Assembly: GCF_018399035.1 (NCBI RefSeq)
Contig: NZ_CP073760.1
Coordinates: 3,290,001 to 3,354,000, forward strand
Direction of reading: 5' to 3'
From: Thiocapsa sp.
Lineage (GTDB): Bacteria; Pseudomonadota; Gammaproteobacteria; Chromatiales; Chromatiaceae
Length of the DNA: 64,000 bases
Shown here: positions 58,807 through 64,000 of the stretch, piece by piece
How positions within the stretch are numbered: the stretch's first letter is position 1
Layout: the number at the start of each line of letters is the position of its first letter
Translations under genes and position numbers: made by a program
The notes under the pieces: model-generated
Databases searched by the model: none
Told to the model about the DNA's origin: nothing
Seen by the model: the letters and a program-made list of their open reading frames with translations, nothing else

Positions 58807-59111
58807 CACCGGCGGTCTTGTATGCACTGACGGGGCTCGGGCTTTTCGTACTCGGTCTCTATGCCTTGATCGTGCATGCCCATTTGCTGCGTAAGATCCT
58901 GGCGTTCAATGTGATGGGCAGCGGGGTCTTCCTGGTGCTGGCCGGCCTGGCAGGTCGCACGGCGTCGGGGATCCCGGATCCGGTCCCTCACGCGATGGTG
59001 ATCACCGGGATCGTGGTGGCCGTCGCCGCCACGGCCCTGGCACTCAGTCTCATGCTGCGTGTCGCGGGCGCAACCGGGCGCGCCCGCTTACCCGACGAGA
59101 CCGAGCGCTAA
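58803..59111 (+). CDS. mrpC: Mrp-type antiporter subunit C (NuoK-like)
   Basis: A 102-residue protein with three helices (YALTGLGLFVLGLYALIVHA, ILAFNVMGSGVFLVLAGLAG, HAMVITGIVVAVAATALALS) like NuoK/MnhC. The segment PDPVPHAMVITGIVV is the usual third-helix signature. It overlaps mrpB by four bases (ATGA). Confidence 0.92.
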   Translation: MTPAVLYALTGLGLFVLGLYALIVHAHLLRKILAFNVMGSGVFLVLAGLAGRTASGIPDPVPHAMVITGIVVAVAATALALSLMLRVAGATGRARLPDETER

Positions 59112-59115
59112 CCCT

Positions 59116-60588
59116 GTGGATACGGCTGTTCTGGCCCAAAGCGGCCTGACCGCACCCATCCTGCTGCCTCTGATCGGCGCACTGCTCGCGTTCGTGATGC
59201 GACGCCGGGCAACACCGATCGGACTGCTCAGTGTCCTTGCGCTCCTCGGCGCAGTGATCCTCCAGGTTCCAAGCCTCTTTGCCGATGGCCCGCAGCGCCT
59301 TGCGGTGGGCGGCTGGGGTGCGCCGCTCGGCGTCGATCTCTATGCGGACGGGTTGAGCATCGCGATGCTGCTCATGACCGCCGTCGTCGGTCTCGGGATC
59401 AGTCTCTACGCGGCCGCCTATTTCCGCGACACCCCGGCCCGCGGGCAGGCCTTCTGGCCGCTCTGGCTGCTCCTGTTGACGGCGCTCAATGCGCTCTTCC
59501 TCTCGGCCGACATCTTCAATCTTTACGTCACGCTGGAGATCCTGGGCCTCTCGGCGGTGGCGCTCACGGCGATTGTGGGCGGTGCGGACGCGCTGGTCGG
59601 GGCGATGCGCTATCTGTTGGTCAGTCTGCTCGGATCGCTCGCCTATCTGCTCGGGGTTGCACTGCTCTACCACGCCTACGGGACGGTCGATATCGCCCTG
59701 CTGGCCGAGCGGATTGCCGCGGAGCCGGCCACTTGGGCCGCGATGGGCCTGATGAGCGCCGGCCTGATACTCAAAACGGCGCTGTTCCCGCTGCACTTCT
59801 GGCTGCCCCCGGCGCATGCAAGCGCGGCGGCGCCGGTCAGCGCCGCGCTTTCGGCGCTCGTGGTCAAGGGCTCCTTCTATCTGCTGGTGCGCTTTTGGGT
59901 CGAGCTCTTCGGCGAGATCGCCGGCGGGGTCGCGACGCTGCTGGGTCTGCTCGGCGCAGCAGCTGTCCTCTGGGGTTCGATCCAGGCCCTGGTTCAGACA
60001 CGCCTGAAGCTCCTGATCGCCTACTCGACGGTGGCCCAGATCGGCTATCTGTTTCTGGCCTTTCCGCTCGCCGTCGGGACCGGGATCATGGCCTGGACCG
60101 GTGTTCTCTACCTCGCCCTCTCCCATGCCTTGGCGAAGGCGGCGATGTTCCTGGTGGCCGGGAACCTGTTGCGCTTCGGCGGGCATGATCGGATCGCGGA
60201 TCTGGATCGGGTCGTGCAGCGACTGCCGCTGAGCATGGCGGCCTTTGCCTTGGCCGGGGTCAGCATCGTGGGGCTGCCGCCGAGCGGCGGCTTTATCGGA
60301 AAATGGTTGTTGCTGCAGTCGGCGCTGACCGAGGGTCGCTGGGGCTGGGCGATCGTCATCATCCTCGGCGGCGTGATGGCCGCAGCCTATGTCTTCAAGG
60401 TCGTCGGCCATGCCTTTACCGAGTCCGAGAATCCGCATCAGGCCCAGCCGGTGCCGGCGACGATGGAGTGGGTCGCCTTCGCACTGGCCGCGGCGGCGGT
60501 GCTGATGGGGTTGATCGTCTCCCAGCCGCTCGCCTTGCTCGAGATCGGCAACCCCTTCGGGATCCGGACTGAGGTGGCAACACCATGA
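59116..60588 (+). CDS. mrpD: Mrp-type antiporter subunit D (first)
   Basis: A 490-residue antiporter-like subunit with 14 helices, homologous to NuoL/M/N. The key glutamate of helix 5 is in NLYVTLEILGLSAVALTAIV, the lysine of helix 7 in ILKTALFPLHFWLPPAHASA and the lysine of helix 8 in SALVVKGSFYLLVR. I chose the GTG at 59116, four bases after the mrpC stop; the frame is open to 59059 inside mrpC. Confidence 0.92.
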   Translation: MDTAVLAQSGLTAPILLPLIGALLAFVMRRRATPIGLLSVLALLGAVILQVPSLFADGPQRLAVGGWGAPLGVDLYADGLSIAMLLMTAVVGLGISLYAAAYFRDTPARGQAFWPLWLLLLTALNALFLSADIFNLYVTLEILGLSAVALTAIVGGADALVGAMRYLLVSLLGSLAYLLGVALLYHAYGTVDIALLAERIAAEPATWAAMGLMSAGLILKTALFPLHFWLPPAHASAAAPVSAALSALVVKGSFYLLVRFWVELFGEIAGGVATLLGLLGAAAVLWGSIQALVQTRLKLLIAYSTVAQIGYLFLAFPLAVGTGIMAWTGVLYLALSHALAKAAMFLVAGNLLRFGGHDRIADLDRVVQRLPLSMAAFALAGVSIVGLPPSGGFIGKWLLLQSALTEGRWGWAIVIILGGVMAAAYVFKVVGHAFTESENPHQAQPVPATMEWVAFALAAAAVLMGLIVSQPLALLEIGNPFGIRTEVATP

Positions 60589-62084
60589 CCTTGGAAGCCT
60601 GGGTTCCGCTCCTGGTCCTCTGCAGCTCGCTGGTACCGGGTCTTCTGATCTTCGGTCTGGACGAGTCGCGCATCCGCCTGCGCACCACGCTCAACCTGGC
60701 AGGGGCCGTGACCAAGCTCGCGCTCGTGGCCGTCATGATCTGGGGCGTCGCTCACGGGCATACCTTCGAGGTGCGCCTGACCTTTCTGCCGGGTCTGGAT
60801 CTGGCCCTGCGCGCAGGACCCTTGGCACTGCTCTTCCTGGTCCTCTCGAGCCTGCTGTGGCTGGTCACGACCATCTATGCCATCGGCTATCTGGAGGGCT
60901 CGCCGCATCGCAGCCGCTTCTTCGGGTTCTTCAGCCTGTGCGTGACCGCGACCGTCGGGGTGGCCATGGCCGCCGACATGCTGACCTTCCTGCTCTTCTA
61001 CGAGATGCTGACCCTGGCGACCTACCCCCTGGTGGTACATCGCGGCACCGAGGTCGCGCGCCGGGCCGGTCAGGTCTATCTGGCCTATACGATCGGCGGC
61101 GGTGCCCTGATGCTGCTCGGGATCGTCTGGCTGTATACCCTGACCGGGACGCTCGAGTTCACCCCGCGCGGGTTCGTCTCCGAGCTGGATCCGTCGCATC
61201 ATCCGGCCCTGATCCTCATCTTCATTTTTCTGATCACCGGCCTCGGGGTGAAGGCCGCCCTGATCCCGCTGCATGCCTGGCTGCCGATGGCCATGGTCGC
61301 CCCGGCGCCGGTCAGTGCCTTGCTGCATGCGGTCGCGGTCGTGAAGGCCGGCGCCTTCGGGATCGTGCGGGTGGTCTACGAGGTCTTCGGGGTCGAATTC
61401 TCGGCCCTGCTCGGGGTCACGCTGCCGCTGGCCATTCTGGCCGCGGCGACCATCCTCTACGGATCCCTGCGCGCCATCTTCCAGGATGATCTGAAACGGC
61501 GACTCGCCTTCTCGACCGTGAGTCAGGTCTCCTACATCGTCCTGGGCGTCGCCATCGCCAGCCCCATCGCCACCGTCGGCGGTCTGGTGCATCTGGTTCA
61601 TCAGGGACTCATGAAGATCACGCTCTTCTTCTGCGCCGGGAATCTGGCCGAGACCCTGGGGATCCACAAGGTCAGCGAGATGAACGGCGTGGGCCGCCGG
61701 ATGCCCTGGACCATGGTCGCCTTCACCGTCGCGGCCTTCGGAATGATCGGCGCACCGCCGGTGGCCGGCTTCATCACCAAGTGGTATCTGGGACTGGGGG
61801 CCTTGGATGCGGGCCAACATTGGGTGCTGGTGGTCTTGGCGGCGAGCAGCCTGCTCAATGCCGCCTATTTCCTGCCGATACTCCATGCCGCCTGGTTCCG
61901 CGAGCCGCCCGCGACCTGGCCGGAGGAGCGGGAATTCGGGCGGCGCGAGACCGCACGCGCTCTCTTGTGGCCGCCCCTGATCACGGCGCTGGCCGCCGTC
62001 CTGGCGGGGCTCTTCGCGGCGATGCCCTTCAGTCCGCTGGAGTGGGCACGCTTTATCGCGGAGCAGGAGTTCAGGCGACCGTGA
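60585..62084 (+). CDS. Mrp-type antiporter subunit D (second)
   Basis: A 499-residue NuoM/MrpD-like subunit, start overlapping the first one. Intact proton-channel residues: Glu in DMLTFLLFYEMLTLATYPLV, Lys in GLGVKAALIPLHAWLPMAMV and Lys in HAVAVVKAGAFGIVRVVYEV. It is not a close copy of the first MrpD, so the complex has two distinct full antiporter subunits. Its length and motif content are normal. Confidence 0.92.
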   Translation: MTLEAWVPLLVLCSSLVPGLLIFGLDESRIRLRTTLNLAGAVTKLALVAVMIWGVAHGHTFEVRLTFLPGLDLALRAGPLALLFLVLSSLLWLVTTIYAIGYLEGSPHRSRFFGFFSLCVTATVGVAMAADMLTFLLFYEMLTLATYPLVVHRGTEVARRAGQVYLAYTIGGGALMLLGIVWLYTLTGTLEFTPRGFVSELDPSHHPALILIFIFLITGLGVKAALIPLHAWLPMAMVAPAPVSALLHAVAVVKAGAFGIVRVVYEVFGVEFSALLGVTLPLAILAAATILYGSLRAIFQDDLKRRLAFSTVSQVSYIVLGVAIASPIATVGGLVHLVHQGLMKITLFFCAGNLAETLGIHKVSEMNGVGRRMPWTMVAFTVAAFGMIGAPPVAGFITKWYLGLGALDAGQHWVLVVLAASSLLNAAYFLPILHAAWFREPPATWPEEREFGRRETARALLWPPLITALAAVLAGLFAAMPFSPLEWARFIAEQEFRRP

Positions 62085-63808
62085 GCGCGGGACTCCTTCA
62101 GTCGGCGGTGCTGTTCGCCCTGGCTTGGCCCTTCCTCGCCGCGTCACTGTGGGTAATTCGCGCGGCACGACCGTCGGCAATCCGGCTTCTGCCTTGGTCG
62201 GCCGCGCCGGCGCTGGCGGTTGCACTGCTTGTCCCCGACCTGACGCTGCCCCTACCCGAGACACTGCTGGGGAGCGGGCTGGCGCTCGATGCGACCGGAC
62301 GGGTCTTTTTGGCGACGACGGCGCTGCTGTGGCTGATCGCGGGCGCGCTGATGGTCGGTCGACGACCGGGCGATGTCGGCGAACGGCGTTCGGCCTTGCC
62401 GGCGTTGCTCGCGATGGGGTCCGGCTTCGCCCTCGCCTTGGCGGACGACGGACTCATGTGGTTCGCCGCCGGAACGCTGGCGGGCTATGCGGTTTACGCG
62501 CTGATCCTGCAGGCGGCGACGCGCGCGGCGCGCGCGGCCGGCCGACGGCTGGTCATCCTGCTCGTGCTCAGTGACCTGCTGCTGTTCGAGCTGTTCTTGA
62601 TCCTCGCCCATGCGGCCGGCGGGACCTCCTTCGCCGACCTGCGCGGGGCGGTCGCGGCGCTCGACAACCCGACATTCGTCCTGGCCCTCATGACGCTCGG
62701 ATTCGGGGTGAAGGCCGGCGTGCTCGGTGTGCATCCGTGGCTGTTGCCCGCGTTCGGGTCGACGACGCCGGCCGTGCGCGTCGCGCTGATCGCCTTCGCG
62801 GCCGCAGCCGGTCTGCTCGGCTGGCTGCGTCTTCTGCCGTTGGGCGAGATTGCCTGGACGGCCATGGGGGTGGCGCTCCACTGGTTGGCCTTCGCAACCG
62901 CAGCCTATGCCCTGATCGCCGGCTTTTCGAGGACTGGACAACAGGCGCTTGCGGGCAGCGTCCTGATGGCGTTGACGGCGCAATGGCTGTGGGCGCTCGC
63001 GGCCGCACTGCAACGACCCGAGTCGGGGGCCGCGATCGCGGCCCTCTTGCCGATGGTTGGGCTGCAATCCGGTCTCGCGCTCGCGGCACTGGTGCTGCTG
63101 GATGACGCCGACCGGACCCGACACCGCGCGCTGCGCATGGCGATGGCCTGGCTCGCCATTGCGCTGGTCCTGCTCGCGCCCCTGCCGATCTTCGCGGCCC
63201 GGATGGGTGCGGGGCCCCTTGCCGTCATCGATCTTTCGTGGCCGTCGATTGCGGTCGCGCTGCTGCTCGGTCGGCTTGTCGCGGGTATGGCGCGGCATGA
63301 GGCGACCGCGAGTCGGTCAAGGCATCCGCGCAGCCGGATGTTCCTCGGCGCTTACCTCCTCGTCCCCGCTCTCGTCGGTGCGGCGACAAGCCTGCTCGGA
63401 TACCCGCCGACCGGCCTGTGGTCGCCGATTCAGGCCGATTCGCCCCCCTGGTCCCTGAGCTCGGCTGTCGCGGTCGCGGCTCTCGTCGGCGCCCTCGGGA
63501 TCGGTTGGCTCGCGTCGCTCGGCTCGGAGCATCGACCCCCGCGCGATTCGAGCGCTTGGTCGCCGAGCCCGCTGCGCAGGATCCATGAGCGGTTGCGTGC
63601 TCTGCGCGGCAAGCTGCGCCGCATCGCGCGGATCCGCCTGCCGGGTTGGCGCGACGCCATCCTGGACGCGCTCGCGACAGCCGCGTCGAGTACGTCTGTC
63701 GGCGCGCTCGCGCGGCAGGCCGAGGCAAAGCTGATGCGGTGGGAATCCGCCATGGCGATTCTGCTCTTGGCCGGTCTCGCCGTCGTGTGGTCGGCATTTG
63801 GTGGTTGA
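62081..63808 (+). CDS. Divergent NuoL/MrpA-like membrane subunit
   Basis: A 575-residue membrane protein, GTG start overlapping the previous stop as GTGA. It has about 14 helices and matches the antiporter fold around MTLGFGVKAGVLGVHPWLLP, but key sites are changed. The helix-5 region reads LMWFAAGTLAGYAVYALILQ with no glutamate, and the helix-8 lysine is absent (AVRVALIAFAAAAGLLGWL). The C-terminal 130 residues form a basic amphipathic helix (IHERLRALRGKLRRIARIRL) and a last membrane helix, as in the lateral arm of NuoL. It may be structural rather than proton-pumping. Confidence 0.85.
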   Translation: MSAGLLQSAVLFALAWPFLAASLWVIRAARPSAIRLLPWSAAPALAVALLVPDLTLPLPETLLGSGLALDATGRVFLATTALLWLIAGALMVGRRPGDVGERRSALPALLAMGSGFALALADDGLMWFAAGTLAGYAVYALILQAATRAARAAGRRLVILLVLSDLLLFELFLILAHAAGGTSFADLRGAVAALDNPTFVLALMTLGFGVKAGVLGVHPWLLPAFGSTTPAVRVALIAFAAAAGLLGWLRLLPLGEIAWTAMGVALHWLAFATAAYALIAGFSRTGQQALAGSVLMALTAQWLWALAAALQRPESGAAIAALLPMVGLQSGLALAALVLLDDADRTRHRALRMAMAWLAIALVLLAPLPIFAARMGAGPLAVIDLSWPSIAVALLLGRLVAGMARHEATASRSRHPRSRMFLGAYLLVPALVGAATSLLGYPPTGLWSPIQADSPPWSLSSAVAVAALVGALGIGWLASLGSEHRPPRDSSAWSPSPLRRIHERLRALRGKLRRIARIRLPGWRDAILDALATAASSTSVGALARQAEAKLMRWESAMAILLLAGLAVVWSAFGG

Positions 63809-63896
63809 TCGGAAATGCATTCCGACCGGTCCTGTTGCCGCTCGTTCGGAAAGGCTCTAACCTCCGGCGATTCGAACCAACACCAAAGAGCAGGCC

Positions 63897-64000
63897 ATGG
63901 ATTTCGTCGCCGACAAAGATGCGGATCTGATCCCCTTCGTGTTGTCGCAGATCCTCGACACCTCGATCAACGGGATTACACTCTCGGATCCGGATCAAGA
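63897..64000 (+). CDS. PAS-domain protein, N-terminal part (3' end outside window)
   Basis: Only 34 codons are visible, from ATG 63897 to the window edge. The segment VLSQILDTSINGITLSDPDQ matches the opening of PAS sensor domains in histidine kinases and GGDEF/EAL proteins. The effector domain is not in the window. Confidence 0.6.
   Translation, partial: MDFVADKDADLIPFVLSQILDTSINGITLSDPDQ

Overview
This is a high-GC, gene-dense chromosomal window with no tRNA, rRNA, CRISPR array or integrase that I could find. The gene set suggests a gammaproteobacterium, most likely a purple sulfur bacterium of the Chromatiaceae: [NiFe]-hydrogenase maturation genes, two di-haem c-type cytochromes, a three-subunit proton transhydrogenase, an Mrp/Mbh-like antiporter operon and bacteriohaemerythrin. 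The taxonomic placement is inference, since no marker gene is present.

Layout. 1-1147: 3' part of a GNAT/nitrilase-family fusion. 1373-8739: a complete Wadjet (JetABCD / MksFEBG) anti-plasmid operon with an extra DUF29 gene between jetB and jetC. 8756-11337: a cysH remnant followed by three small, poorly known and probably secreted proteins. 11454-19750: pabB (frameshifted), a solitary C5 cytosine methyltransferase, folK, hsp20, an antitoxin whose toxin is gone, and an LplT-PlsC-Aas fusion. 20054-22359: two cytochromes c and two hotdog thioesterases. 22528-26110: sodium:solute symporter, a 56-aa membrane protein and an outer-membrane porin. 26410-30250: pntAA-pntAB-pntB and a PEP-synthase regulator. 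30457-38595: hypC, hupD, haemerythrin, an SH3/coiled-coil protein, argF-argD, cytochrome b561 and an ADP-ribosylglycohydrolase. 38656-39082: two gene fragments joined at a deletion scar. 39148-43468: a three-gene coiled-coil operon with a divergent LysM/BON gene. 43673-55431: a 12-kb operon joining a repeat protein, a J-like protein, GrpE, Hsp70, a zinc ribbon, an unknown DNA-binding-like protein and a SNF2 ATPase. 55586-56431: a VapBC-like pair split by a repeat. 56577-63808: an Mrp/Mbh-like cation/proton antiporter operon. 63897-end: start of a PAS-domain protein.

The most unusual signal is a family of small mobile hairpins with AACCGCG-type ends. Each module is 83-86 bp between flanking TA or TG dinucleotides. 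Four composite copies (two modules joined by an AT-rich spacer) lie at 24355, 30910, 31991 and 55999, and two single modules at 43592 and 52699. All four composites begin in the TA of a stop codon, and because the element starts with AA the stop is rebuilt as TAA. The copy at 55999 sits between an antitoxin and its toxin. Removing it with one TA restores the toxin start (ATG AGC GTT AAG CAT...), which directly supports insertion with TA duplication. An unrelated TA-flanked element with perfect 26-bp inverted ends lies at 34147-34311, and a GTTGTC hairpin occurs twice in opposite orientation (15836, 19913).

The window also shows decay: a cysH tail, a truncated phosphatase fused to an AEC-transporter tail, a FitB toxin cut after about four codons, and two frameshifts at short G/C runs (pabB and the gene at 47817-49648) that could be real or sequencing errors.
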